Shown piece after piece: positions 17,554 through 26,890 of a stretch of 64,000 nucleotides of DNA; within the stretch, counting starts at the first letter, position 1, and each line of letters starts with the position of its first letter. The DNA is from Rhodoluna limnophila (lineage in GTDB: Bacteria > Actinomycetota > Actinomycetes > Actinomycetales > Microbacteriaceae): assembly GCF_005845365.1 (NCBI RefSeq), contig NZ_CP040509.1:868001-932000 (forward strand), read 5' to 3'. Below the pieces are notes generated by a model, which saw nothing but the letters and a program-made list of their open reading frames with translations, had not been told where the DNA came from and did not search any database. Made by a program: the position numbers and the translations under genes.

Positions 17554-20500
17554 TTATTTGCTCTTCTCTAGCAGACGTTGACCGACCACGGCAGAAACAC
17601 CGTCTTGGCGCATCGAGACTCCATAAAGCGCATCGGCAATCTCCATGGTTCGCTTTTGGTGCGTAATGATGATCAACTGCGAGTTAGAGCGAAGGTCTTC
17701 GAAAATTTGAAGCAACCGGCCAAGGTTGGCATCGTCCAGCGCAGCTTCAACTTCGTCCATGACGTAGAACGGCGAAGGGCGCGCTTTGAAAATTGCCACC
17801 ATGAGAGCCACAGCAGCCAATGAACGCTCACCACCAGAAAGCAAAGACAGGCGCTCGATGCGCTTGCCGGCTGGCTTGACTGTAACTTCCAAGCCAGTGG
17901 TGAGCATGTCATCTGGGTTGGTCAGGAATATCGAGCCGGTTCCGCCTGGGAACAGCGTTGGGAATACCTGCTCGAAGGCTTTGCGGGTGTCCTCAAAGGC
18001 GTCGGCAAAAATCACCTGCATTTTTGCATCCAGGTCTTCGATGATCTGCATTAAGTCTTTACGAGTCTGGGTTAGGTCTGCCAACTGTTCGGTGAGGAAC
18101 TTATGTCTTGCTTCAAGAGCTGCGAATTCTTCAAGTGCGAGTGGGTTTACTCGACCCAATTTTTCAAATAGTCGCTCGGCTTCGCGTAGGCGCTTCGACT
18201 GCTCATCGCGGTTAAAGGACTTGAACCCACCCTCGGCAGTTTCGTCTGGAATCGGCAACTCTGGATTGTATTCAGCCAGCAGAATCGACTGCTCCATACC
18301 GAGCTCATCGTTAGCTCGCGAAACCAGGTTCGATAGGTTTAGACGCTTTTCATGGTTTGCCAATTCCATGTCGTGAACGTTTTGGGTGAGCGCTGCGAGT
18401 TTCATCTGAATCTCGGCAGTTTCTCCGCGAAGCTTAACCAGTTCAGCGTTTTGATTGGCGCGTGCGGTTTCCAGCTCGTGAAGTCGGACTCTCGCCTGGG
18501 TTGCGCTTTCTGCTACGGCTTCCATGACGATCGGTAGAGCGTCCAAAACTCGCTGGGCTGAGTCAAGCTGTGCCTTTTGTGCAGCTGCAGCCGCCTTTGA
18601 CTTTTCGATGGCAACTTGAGCTTCACGTACCTGCGATCGGAGGTTACGACCCCGCTCAGTCTCGACCCGAACTCGCTCAACTGCAGCGCCCAAATCCACG
18701 CGCAACTCAAGTTCGCGCTGGCGCTCCTGCTCCAAGTTTTCAGCCAGGGTCTGACGGTTTGCCAAATCGAGAGTTGGTCGCTCGCGCGCTGCAAATTCAT
18801 CGTGATCGACGATTGCTTGGTTTAGTTGACGTTCGGCCTCGCCAATTCCAAGCGCTGCCTGTTCGGCAACTCGGCCAAGTCTGGCAACTTCGGCTTCTGA
18901 AGCCTCAACCTGAACTCGCAAACGGCCTAGGCGCTCAGCATTCGTTGCCAGGGCTGCATCGTGCTCATTCAGGGCCGCCAGTGCATCTTTGGAGCTTTGC
19001 TTTGCTGCCTCTTCAGTCGAACGCGCCTGAGCAAGTTCAGCACGGCCCTTTTCAACTAGATCGGTAACCTCAGCCAAACGCTTTTCAGCTGCATCGCGTT
19101 GAGCAACAAGCTCAACTTTTGAAGGCTTATTAGAAGACCCACCACGGATGATGTTGTCCGAGAGGACGTCACCCTCGAGCGTAATAAGAGTGAACTTGTT
19201 GGCGTTGGCGTCCGAGGCATACAAGGCTCTGGCTGCATCGATGCTGTCAACAAGGACCACACCGGAAAGCAGGTTTAGGATGCCCTGAGGGGCCTCGACA
19301 ACTTCTGAGGCGGCGCGGGAACCGGCAAGTTTTGGCACATCAGGGCTGTTTTTGCCACCATCCACGTCAGCAATAATCAACTCAACTCGACCACCCTGAG
19401 ATTTCTTGAGGTGCTCGATGGCCGACAGGCCTTCGTCGCGAGAATCGGCGACCAAGGCATCAGCCAGTGAACCGAGTGCCGCAGCAACAGCAACTTCAAA
19501 CCCTTTTTGAATCTTCATGTGGCTTGCTACTAGCCCACGGATACCGCGCAATCCCGCAGCGCTCAGCTCGGTAGTGCCATCTTTTTGTTCCAGGGTTAGG
19601 TTCAAGGCCGAGCGTTTTGCCGCAAGCGAATCACGCTCGCGCTCTGCCACATGGATTTCATCCCGAAGTACTTCAATTCGAGCCTGCGATTCCGAAACCG
19701 CCTTTTGGGCCGCTTCGTACCTAAGTTCGAGACCATTGTCAGCCGGTGACTGTTGGTTTTGCAGCTGACTTTCGAGATGTTGGTACTCGGCTTTACGAGC
19801 TTCCAAGCGCTCATTGGCTTCGGCGAGCGCCTGTTGGTGACGAACAACCTCTCCCCTTAGGCTGGCAAGCCGCGATTCTGCAATATTTGCTTCATTGGCC
19901 AGTCTGGCCTTGTCTAGGTCAAACTTCGAGATCAGCGCGTTGGCCTCGGCAACTTCGTTGTCAAACTTTTCCAGAACATCGCGCGCTTCACTTCTAGACT
20001 TTTCAGCCTCGTGGAGTGCTTTTTGCAAGACCTCGACCGATTGCGCTAATTCGACTGCTGTTGCCTCTGCAGCAAGCGCCTCGGCTTCAATTGATGCTGG
20101 GTCGACCTGCGCACCAGAGACCTCAGCCTGCGAGCCCAAAAGAGCAACCTTTTGATTTGCGATAGAGAGCAGAGACCGGAGACGTTCCGCCAGCGAGTCG
20201 AACTGGTAAGCCAAATTGCGAGCCTGGTCGAGTTCGGTCGATACTTGGGCTGCCTCCAGCTGAGCCAAGCGAGCTGTGTTTTCTGAGAGCAATTCCTGCA
20301 GGATGTTGCGCTCACCGCGTCGATCCGACTCACTCTTGGCGGTTTCCTCGAGTGCTCGGTGGAGCTCTGTGATGTCTGCCGCCAAAATACGGGCTTTTGC
20401 ATCTCGGACAACGGCGGCGATGCCCTGCGCTTCTCGGGCAACTTCTGCCTGCTGGCCAAGCGGCTTGAGCTGCCTGCGCACCTCGCCCGCTAGATCGTTG

Positions 20501-21072
20501 AGTCTGGTCAGGTTAGCCTGCATCGCCTCAAGCTTGCGCTGAGTCTTTTCTTTGCGGCGGCGGTGCTTCAAGATTCCAGCAGCCTCTTCGATGAATCCGC
20601 GGCGTTCTTCTGGCGTGGCACGAAGAACTGAATCCAGCTGACCTTGCCCGACGATAACGTGCATCTCGCGACCAAGACCTGAGTCGCTCAGCAATTCTTG
20701 AACGTCCAACAACCTGACCGGCTCGCCGTTGATCGCGTATTCGCTTCCACCGTTGCGGAACAGGGTTCTCGAAATGGTTACTTCGGTGTAGTCAATCGGT
20801 AGAGCGCCATCGGAGTTATCGATGGTCAAAATTACTTCGGCTCGACCAAGCGGACCTTTGGTGCTGGTGCCAGCAAAGATAACGTCTTCCATCTTGCCAC
20901 CGCGAAGGCTCTTGGCGCCCTGCTCACCCATCACCCAGGCAAGCGCGTCAACTACGTTGGATTTACCGGAACCATTTGGCCCAACTACCGCGGTTACGCC
21001 AGGTTCAAAGGCAAATGTGGTCGGCTGTGCGAATGACTTAAATCCCTTGAGGGTGAGGCTCTTTAAGTACAA
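17554..21072 (-). CDS. smc: chromosome segregation protein SMC
   Basis: SMC is the condensin ATPase that organises and segregates the chromosome with ScpA and ScpB. The protein is 1172 residues. Walker A is GPNGSGKSNVVDAL near residue 32. Long coiled coils run at about 170-500 and 660-1000, split by a hinge with GLRGIRGLVASHM near 510. The C-terminal ATPase half has LSGGERSLAAVALM and YVMDEVEAALDDANL. The start is a TTG at 21072 (LYLKSLTLKGFKSF), which fits the conserved N-terminus. mutM-rnc-rpmF genes lie upstream. Confidence 0.98.
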   Translation of the reverse strand: MYLKSLTLKGFKSFAQPTTFAFEPGVTAVVGPNGSGKSNVVDALAWVMGEQGAKSLRGGKMEDVIFAGTSTKGPLGRAEVILTIDNSDGALPIDYTEVTISRTLFRNGGSEYAINGEPVRLLDVQELLSDSGLGREMHVIVGQGQLDSVLRATPEERRGFIEEAAGILKHRRRKEKTQRKLEAMQANLTRLNDLAGEVRRQLKPLGQQAEVAREAQGIAAVVRDAKARILAADITELHRALEETAKSESDRRGERNILQELLSENTARLAQLEAAQVSTELDQARNLAYQFDSLAERLRSLLSIANQKVALLGSQAEVSGAQVDPASIEAEALAAEATAVELAQSVEVLQKALHEAEKSRSEARDVLEKFDNEVAEANALISKFDLDKARLANEANIAESRLASLRGEVVRHQQALAEANERLEARKAEYQHLESQLQNQQSPADNGLELRYEAAQKAVSESQARIEVLRDEIHVAERERDSLAAKRSALNLTLEQKDGTTELSAAGLRGIRGLVASHMKIQKGFEVAVAAALGSLADALVADSRDEGLSAIEHLKKSQGGRVELIIADVDGGKNSPDVPKLAGSRAASEVVEAPQGILNLLSGVVLVDSIDAARALYASDANANKFTLITLEGDVLSDNIIRGGSSNKPSKVELVAQRDAAEKRLAEVTDLVEKGRAELAQARSTEEAAKQSSKDALAALNEHDAALATNAERLGRLRVQVEASEAEVARLGRVAEQAALGIGEAERQLNQAIVDHDEFAARERPTLDLANRQTLAENLEQERQRELELRVDLGAAVERVRVETERGRNLRSQVREAQVAIEKSKAAAAAQKAQLDSAQRVLDALPIVMEAVAESATQARVRLHELETARANQNAELVKLRGETAEIQMKLAALTQNVHDMELANHEKRLNLSNLVSRANDELGMEQSILLAEYNPELPIPDETAEGGFKSFNRDEQSKRLREAERLFEKLGRVNPLALEEFAALEARHKFLTEQLADLTQTRKDLMQIIEDLDAKMQVIFADAFEDTRKAFEQVFPTLFPGGTGSIFLTNPDDMLTTGLEVTVKPAGKRIERLSLLSGGERSLAAVALMVAIFKARPSPFYVMDEVEAALDDANLGRLLQIFEDLRSNSQLIIITHQKRTMEIADALYGVSMRQDGVSAVVGQRLLEKSK

Positions 21073-21145
21073 GCTGCCACCTGCCCCTCATTGCTAAAAA
21101 TCGACTTTCGACAAAATTGCCGTAAAGGTCAAAAATACCCCACTT

Positions 21146-22075
21146 TTAGCGCAGTTTTTGGCACTTTGGACAGAAGTGCGAACCTCGGTTCATCCAGCTA
21201 TCGCGCCGAATTGGTGTTCCACAACGCTTACACGGATTTCCGGTCATGCCGTAGGCGTTGAGCGAAACGGCAAAATAGCCGCTCTCTCCATTTACATTCT
21301 TGTATTGCTCATCAAAACTTGTTCCGCCCTCAGCAACGGCGTCAGTCAGAATTTCGTGCACGTGCGCCAAAAGCTCACTGGACTTAGCCGGCGTCAAGGT
21401 AGCGGCAGGTTGGTCATAATGAAGTTTGGCCCGCCACAGGGCTTCATCAGCATAGATGTTGCCAATTCCGCTAAGTGTCTGCTGGTCTAACAAGACCCGC
21501 TTGATTCCAGAGTTCTTTTTCTTGAATTTTGCTGTCACCTGCTGTACATCAAAATTCTCGTCCAGCGGGTCTCGCCGGATGTGCGCCGCTTGTTCCGGAA
21601 TCAGGTTTTGCCACCACTGCCCCTCACCAACTCCAGCACTGAAACCGCCAGGCTTGCCATCGTCGGTCGGCACTAAGCGGTCGATAGCCAGCGAACCAAA
21701 GAGGCGCTGATCTACAAATCTAAATTCATAGGGGCTACCGTCCAGACTCCGGACATGAATTACAACGCGCGTCAATTTGTCTTCGGTGAAACCAGGGGTA
21801 CGCAGCAACATTTGACCGCTCATACCCAGATGTCCGACTAGGGCAAGGTTTTGTTCAGAGTTTTTGGTTGTCTCGAGCGGGTACCAGAGAAATTTTCCAC
21901 GACGGACAACACCCAGAATTTTTGAACCAATTAGCGTGGCCTTGAAATCATCTGGTCCACCCGGATGACGCTTGAGCGACCTCACATCCAGGATGTCGAT
22001 AGCGGTGATAGTTGCGTTGGTTAGCGCTGGCGCCAAACCAGCACGGACAGTTTCAACTTCTGGTAACTCAGGCAT
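21146..22075 (-). CDS. mutM: formamidopyrimidine-DNA glycosylase
   Basis: MutM (Fpg) removes 8-oxoguanine and other oxidised purines and nicks the abasic site. The 309-residue protein has the catalytic N-terminus PELPEVETVR (Pro2 and Glu3 after Met removal). The H2TH region holds DQQTLSGIGNIYADEALWR. A C-terminal zinc finger has Cys pairs in CKRCGTPI and FCPKCQ. The ATG overlaps the rnc stop (TAATG), so translation of the two is likely coupled. Confidence 0.98.
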   Translation of the reverse strand: MPELPEVETVRAGLAPALTNATITAIDILDVRSLKRHPGGPDDFKATLIGSKILGVVRRGKFLWYPLETTKNSEQNLALVGHLGMSGQMLLRTPGFTEDKLTRVVIHVRSLDGSPYEFRFVDQRLFGSLAIDRLVPTDDGKPGGFSAGVGEGQWWQNLIPEQAAHIRRDPLDENFDVQQVTAKFKKKNSGIKRVLLDQQTLSGIGNIYADEALWRAKLHYDQPAATLTPAKSSELLAHVHEILTDAVAEGGTSFDEQYKNVNGESGYFAVSLNAYGMTGNPCKRCGTPIRRDSWMNRGSHFCPKCQKLR

Positions 22076-22752
22076 TATTTAGCAACGAGTTTTGCTAGAG
22101 CATCGATGGCGGCCTCGGTTTCAGCGCTCTTTCGTGACCGCCCCTGACCTTCACCTAGCAAGCGATCCCCTGAAGAAACCTTCGCAAAAAAGACTCGGTC
22201 GTGATCGGGCCCCTCATGAGTGGTGACATAGGCCGGCACTGGCTTGCCTGACGCTTGAAACCGCTCTTGCAGGGTTGTTTTTGGATCGCTGTTTTCACGC
22301 AGAGAATCAGTGTCGCTCAACAGCGGAAACACAAATCGGGCAACAAATTCTTGGGCAGCGTCTAGACCCTTAGAAACGTAAATTGCCCCGAGGATTGCCT
22401 CAAAGGCATCGGCAAGCAAATTTAGTTTGGTACGCCCACCGGTTTGCTCTTCGCCTTTGCCTAGCCTCAAAAAATCGCCGACACCCAGCTCTGCGGCTAT
22501 GCCGCTGAGGGCACGCGCTGAGACGACTGCGTTTTTTACTTTGGTGAGTTCGCCCTCTGATAGGTCGGTTAGAAGATCGTGAATGTGAGATGTAACAACA
22601 AAACCCAACACTGAGTCGCCTAGAAACTCTAGGCGCTCGTTGTTGGGTAGGTTGCCGTTCTCGTACGCATACGAGCGGTGAGTCAGTGCGAGCTCGAGCA
22701 GCTGAGGCTCGAGGTCAACGCCTAAGCGATTGCATAGAACGTTGAGGTTCAT
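22075..22752 (-). CDS. rnc: ribonuclease III
   Basis: RNase III cleaves double-stranded RNA, including rRNA precursors. The protein is 225 residues. The signature NNERLEFLGDSVLGFV near residue 37 carries the catalytic Glu and Asp. The metal-binding block DAFEAILGAIY is near residue 115. A C-terminal dsRNA-binding domain follows (LQERFQASGKPVPAYV, ending SAETEAAIDALAKLV). rpmF lies 19 bases upstream, the usual rpmF-rnc-mutM order. Confidence 0.98.
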   Translation of the reverse strand: MNLNVLCNRLGVDLEPQLLELALTHRSYAYENGNLPNNERLEFLGDSVLGFVVTSHIHDLLTDLSEGELTKVKNAVVSARALSGIAAELGVGDFLRLGKGEEQTGGRTKLNLLADAFEAILGAIYVSKGLDAAQEFVARFVFPLLSDTDSLRENSDPKTTLQERFQASGKPVPAYVTTHEGPDHDRVFFAKVSSGDRLLGEGQGRSRKSAETEAAIDALAKLVAK

Positions 22753-22771
22753 CGCGTGACCTTAAAAAGTT

Positions 22772-22975
22772 TTACGCGTCAGCGACCTTGCGGCCCTTGT
22801 ACTCCATGAACAGCGCGTTGCCGGCTGAGTCGGTTACAAGCTTTGCGCGGTGAGGCAGGCTGTAGACGGTCTTGCCGTTTTCAATGGTCTTGACGAGAGT
22901 AACCTCGGCAGCCTTCCACTGTGAACGACGTGCGTGAGTGCGTGCTCGTGAGAGGCGTCTCTTTGGTACTGGCAT
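22772..22975 (-). CDS. rpmF: 50S ribosomal protein L32
   Basis: Ribosomal protein L32, 67 residues from ATG 22975 ([19 protein letters not shown]). The frame extends upstream by 15 codons, but the family start is unambiguous. There are no zinc-binding cysteines in the C-terminal half, so this is the zinc-independent form; the C-terminus is KGRKVADA. It is directly behind the DUF177 gene and ahead of rnc. Confidence 0.97.
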   Translation of the reverse strand: MPVPKRRLSRARTHARRSQWKAAEVTLVKTIENGKTVYSLPHRAKLVTDSAGNALFMEYKGRKVADA

Positions 22976-22980
22976 GGTAC

Positions 22981-23496
22981 TTACTCTTCCTTTTTTATGA
23001 AGCTTTCCAGGGCACTCCAACGCGTATCTACAGCGGCTTCGTGCACGTGATGAGGATTCTCAGCCAACTTCACACCGCATTCTGGGCACAGGCCAAGACA
23101 GTTTTTTCTACAAACCGGGTGGAACGGGAGGCTTAGAACAACCGCATCACGGATAACTTGTTCAAGATCGATTTCTTCGTCTTCGACAACATAGTCATCC
23201 TCGTTAGTTAAAGAATAGGCGAAAAGCTCTTGAAAATCTACCTCAATCGGCAGTGTCAGCGGTTCTAGGCATCTGCTGCACTCGGCATCGGCATCGACAA
23301 ACACTTCGCCGGTGGCCAAAATACCCTCGTGAACTGACTCGACACGGATGTCTAGATCGAGTTCAACGCCCTCAACGACCTTGGCGATACCCTCGCCAAA
23401 CTCAGAGTTTGTGATGATGTCCAACTTGTATTCGCGCATGGCGCCGGGTTTGTGCATGATGTCACGCACTGAAATTAGGTACGGAGAAGCAGCCAT
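22981..23496 (-). CDS. DUF177 (YceD-like) protein
   Basis: This 171-residue protein belongs to DUF177/YceD, which in many bacteria sits directly ahead of rpmF and is linked to 23S rRNA accumulation. Four cysteines form two pairs: CSRCLEPL near residue 73 and [16 protein letters not shown] near 130, a likely metal site. The N-terminal part is acidic. The ATG overlaps the coaD stop as TAATG. Its exact role in actinobacteria is not established. Confidence 0.92.
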   Translation of the reverse strand: MAASPYLISVRDIMHKPGAMREYKLDIITNSEFGEGIAKVVEGVELDLDIRVESVHEGILATGEVFVDADAECSRCLEPLTLPIEVDFQELFAYSLTNEDDYVVEDEEIDLEQVIRDAVVLSLPFHPVCRKNCLGLCPECGVKLAENPHHVHEAAVDTRWSALESFIKKEE

Positions 23497-24005
23497 TAGC
23501 CCTTTGCCTTTCTATTCGCCGAAGAAGAGGCTAACGCACGGGCAACTACCTCGGGAACATATTTCTGAACCGAGCCTTCAAGGTCAGCAACTTGCTTGAC
23601 CAGGGTGCTCGAAATGTGACCGTGGATTGGATCGGCCGGAATGAAGCAGGTTTCGACATCAGCCAAATCGCGGTTTACCTGAGCCATCGGCAATTCGTAG
23701 TCGAGGTCAACACTGGTTCTAAACCCTTTTACCAAAGCTGCAGCGCCTACCATGCGGCAATAATTGACCAGCAATCCTGAGTCCAGAGTATCGACAGTGA
23801 TTTTCTTGGATTCAATACCAACCTCAGCCAGGCTTGCTCGAACAAGTTCCACACGCTCTTCACTGCTGAATCTTGGTGACTTTGCCGGGTTATGAACCAC
23901 CAGGATGTGCAGTTCATCAAAAAGCTTGGCCGCGCGCTCAGCGATATCAAGGTGCCCGAACGTTATTGGATCAAAAGACCCCGGATACACGGCAATTGTT
24001 GGCAT
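23496..24005 (-). CDS. coaD: phosphopantetheine adenylyltransferase
   Basis: CoaD adenylylates 4'-phosphopantetheine, the fourth step to coenzyme A. It is 169 residues. The nucleotidyltransferase motif GSFDPITFGHLDIAERA is at residues 8-24. The KGFRTSVDLDYELPMAQVNRDL block and ISSTLVKQVADLEGS are typical of the family. It is downstream of recG by 13 bases and overlaps the DUF177 start. Confidence 0.98.
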   Translation of the reverse strand: MPTIAVYPGSFDPITFGHLDIAERAAKLFDELHILVVHNPAKSPRFSSEERVELVRASLAEVGIESKKITVDTLDSGLLVNYCRMVGAAALVKGFRTSVDLDYELPMAQVNRDLADVETCFIPADPIHGHISSTLVKQVADLEGSVQKYVPEVVARALASSSANRKAKG

Positions 24006-24018
24006 AGGACAAGGTTAC

Positions 24019-26220
24019 CTAAGACTTGGCCAGGTTGGCCTGTCGCACAGAATCTTGATTAGCCAGAACTTGCGCTATTGCCGGTGACTTTTCGAGAGTT
24101 GGATCAGCCTCAAGCAGTTGTTCAGCGTCGACCCTTGCTGCCTGAATCAGCTTGGCGTCTTGAATCACTCGAAGTAGCCGAAGACTCGAGCGCCCGCCCG
24201 ACTGGTTCTGACCGAGCACATCACCTTCGCGCCTTAACTCGAGGTCAATTTCACTTAGTTCAAAACCGTCAAGAGTAGACGCCACTGCCTTTACTCGTTC
24301 AAGAGCAAGCGATCCCTCCTCTGCGGAGGTGAGCAGAAGACACAAACCCGGATTTCCACCTCGGCCGACGCGACCACGCAACTGATGTAGTTGACTCACC
24401 CCGAATCGGTCGGCATCCAAGACAACCATGACCGTGGCATTCGGAACGTCAACTCCAACTTCGATCACGGTAGTGGACACCAGAACATCGATCTCGCGAG
24501 CCGCAAATTTGGCCATGACATCGGCCTTTTCTTCCGCTGACATTCGACCATGCAGGGTCTCAATTCGCAGCCCCTTGAGAGCGGGATTTAACCGAAGCGA
24601 GTCTGTCATTCCAATGGCTGACGAAAGCATCTGACGTGGTTTCTTGGCCAGCTCCAGTGCAGCCTGGTCAGCGCCATCCGAGAAGGTAAGTTCATCCTCA
24701 GCGGCACCGCCCGATTCAAGGAGTTCCTCTCCCGGGTCGTCCTCATCAATTCTTGGACACACCACAAAGGCCTGACGCCCATTTGAGACCTCTTCGGCAA
24801 TCCGTTGCCAAGTCCGGGCCACCAGCGGCGCCTGGGCTAGTTGAACCACGTGCGAGGTGATGCCCTGTCTTCCGGCAGGGAGTTCCGTGAGCGTAGACAC
24901 ATCGAGGTCACCGAATACCGTGACTGCTAGGGTTCTCGGAATCGGAGTGGCTGTCATAGTTAGAACATGTGGCGGTAATTTGCCCTTTAGTCTCAGGGCT
25001 TCGCGCTGATCAACCCCGAATCGATGTTGTTCGTCGACAACAATAAGGCCGAGGTCTAGGAATTCAACTTTGTCAGAAATCAGCGCGTGGGTGCCGACCA
25101 CGATTTGAGCCTTGCCACTGACCAACTGCAAGAGTGCCTTCTTGCGGTCAGCTACCGGCATTTGGCCGGTTAGCAAAGTGAGCCCCAACTCCTTACTAAG
25201 GTCTTCACCCAGAGTTTTCTGAATCGAGCGAAAATGCTGCGCAGCAAGTACCTCAGTAGGAGCTAGGAGCGCTGACTGGCCCCCGGCATCAGCTACAACC
25301 AACATGGCCCTAAGCGCCACCAACGTTTTTCCTGAACCAACCTCACCCTGCAGCAAACGATTCATCGGATGAGCTCGAGCAAGGTCATCGGCAATTTGAT
25401 TGCCCACGGATACCTGACCATTTGTGAGGGTAAAGGGCAAGGTCGCATCAAATTTGGCAAGCACGCCATTGGCTCTAGCGACTCTAGGAGTGGCCCGCAC
25501 ATGTTGGTTTTGAATTCTGCGGGTTAGCAGCGTGATCTGAAGCATAAAAGCCTCGTGATACTTGAGAGTGTCGCGGGCGGTGCGCCAATCCTCATGAACT
25601 TCTGGACGGTGAATCTTTTGAATGGCCTCATGAAGGGGCAACAGACCAAGTCGTTGCACCAGGGCATCCGGTAATTCATCAACGATTGGCGCGAGAGTGT
25701 CTAGAACTATTGCCAAACTGCGCTGAATGGCCCACGTGGTTACGGCTGAGGCTGCCGGGTAAATCGGAATCGGTAAATCAGCCCAGCGCTTGGCCTCGGC
25801 ATCTGAGATCTCTTCGGGGAAGAGTTCGTAATCCGGGTGAGCCAGCTGCAGACGTCCCTGATAACTTCCGATTTTTCCGGCAAACAGCCCCCGCTGACCT
25901 GGCCTTAGCTCTTTTTGCCGCCAGGCCTGATTGAAGAACGTGAGGGTCATTTTGCCGTGACCGTCAGTAATTAGAACTTCTAGGATGCTGCCGTTGCGCC
26001 CTTTCATGCGGCGCTCTTTGACTTCCAAAATATCGGCAACAACGGTGGCCGGCTCCCCCAAAGGAATTTCGCTGATCGGGGTTAGCGTACCTCGGGATGC
26101 ATACCGCCGGGGAAAATGCATGAGGAGGTCACCGACGGTTTTCAAGCCGAGGTGTTTGGCAAACGACTTGGCCGTGCGGTCCCCGAGGACTCGGTCTAGT
26201 GGCTCAGTCGGCAGTAGCAT
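24019..26220 (-). CDS. recG: ATP-dependent DNA helicase RecG
   Basis: RecG reverses stalled forks and branch-migrates Holliday junctions. The 733-residue protein has the N-terminal wedge/OB domain (residues 1-180), then a superfamily 2 helicase core. Walker A is QGEVGSGKTLVALRAM near residue 292. The DEQH box is VVDEQHRFG near 397. Motif III is TATPIPRTLAVTVF and motif VI is QLRGRVGRGGNPG. The length is normal. It is divergent from rsmD with about 50 bases between the two starts. Confidence 0.98.
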   Translation of the reverse strand: MLLPTEPLDRVLGDRTAKSFAKHLGLKTVGDLLMHFPRRYASRGTLTPISEIPLGEPATVVADILEVKERRMKGRNGSILEVLITDGHGKMTLTFFNQAWRQKELRPGQRGLFAGKIGSYQGRLQLAHPDYELFPEEISDAEAKRWADLPIPIYPAASAVTTWAIQRSLAIVLDTLAPIVDELPDALVQRLGLLPLHEAIQKIHRPEVHEDWRTARDTLKYHEAFMLQITLLTRRIQNQHVRATPRVARANGVLAKFDATLPFTLTNGQVSVGNQIADDLARAHPMNRLLQGEVGSGKTLVALRAMLVVADAGGQSALLAPTEVLAAQHFRSIQKTLGEDLSKELGLTLLTGQMPVADRKKALLQLVSGKAQIVVGTHALISDKVEFLDLGLIVVDEQHRFGVDQREALRLKGKLPPHVLTMTATPIPRTLAVTVFGDLDVSTLTELPAGRQGITSHVVQLAQAPLVARTWQRIAEEVSNGRQAFVVCPRIDEDDPGEELLESGGAAEDELTFSDGADQAALELAKKPRQMLSSAIGMTDSLRLNPALKGLRIETLHGRMSAEEKADVMAKFAAREIDVLVSTTVIEVGVDVPNATVMVVLDADRFGVSQLHQLRGRVGRGGNPGLCLLLTSAEEGSLALERVKAVASTLDGFELSEIDLELRREGDVLGQNQSGGRSSLRLLRVIQDAKLIQAARVDAEQLLEADPTLEKSPAIAQVLANQDSVRQANLAKS

Positions 26221-26270
26221 GCTTCTATCTTCGCCGACCCGAGCGCTACAGAAGGTAGGCTTGGCAAGTT

Positions 26271-26846
26271 ATGACAAGAATCATCGGCGGAATAGCTGGC
26301 TCGAGACAACTCGCCAGCCCAGCAAAATCAACCCGGCCAACCAGCGACCGCATCCGTGAGGCAATTTTCAACCGCCTTGAAGCTCGCGACATGGTGGACA
26401 ATAAACGTGTTTTGGATCTTTATGCCGGAACCGGCGCACTTGCCCTTGAGGCCATCAGTCGCGGAGCTATTTTTGCCATGATGGTCGAGCGCGATGGCAA
26501 AGCCGCTGCGGTCTGTGTAAAAAACACGCAGATGATCCAGAAGGCCATGGAAAAAGAGGGTTTCTACGACCAGGTAACCAAGGTTGCCAACAAAGCCGTT
26601 TCTTCATTCTTGAGCACCGATGCCCTCGAATACGATGTGGTTTTCATCGACCCGCCTTATGAAATAAGCAACGAAGAGGTTTCCGAAAACCTCACCGCCC
26701 TGGTTCCGCGACTTGCTTCAGACGCAATCGTCATGCTGGAGCGATCAAGCCGAAGTGGTTCGGTTGAACTACCAGCAGGCCTTGAATTGGACGAAGAAAA
26801 GAACTACGGCGACACCACGGTTTTTTGGTTGAACAAGTCAGAATAA
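26271..26846 (+). CDS. rsmD: 16S rRNA (guanine-966-N2)-methyltransferase
   Basis: RsmD methylates G966 of 16S rRNA with SAM. The 191-residue protein begins TRIIGGIAGSRQLASP. It has the SAM motif DLYAGTGALALEAISRGA near residue 47 and the catalytic FIDPPYE near residue 127. It is the only plus-strand gene between 6.4 and 32.9 kb and is divergent from recG. A bidirectional terminator follows it. Confidence 0.97.
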   Translation: MTRIIGGIAGSRQLASPAKSTRPTSDRIREAIFNRLEARDMVDNKRVLDLYAGTGALALEAISRGAIFAMMVERDGKAAAVCVKNTQMIQKAMEKEGFYDQVTKVANKAVSSFLSTDALEYDVVFIDPPYEISNEEVSENLTALVPRLASDAIVMLERSSRSGSVELPAGLELDEEKNYGDTTVFWLNKSE

Positions 26847-26854
26847 GTTCATAA

Positions 26855-26883
26855 AAAAAGACCTCCCGCTGGGAGGTCTTTTT
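26855..26883. terminator. bidirectional terminator between rsmD and gltA
   Basis: A 13-bp perfect stem (26855-26867 with 26871-26883, loop GCT) has A-runs on the left and T-runs on the right. It can therefore end both rsmD on the plus strand and gltA on the minus strand. Confidence 0.93.
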
Positions 26884-26890
26884 TTATTGG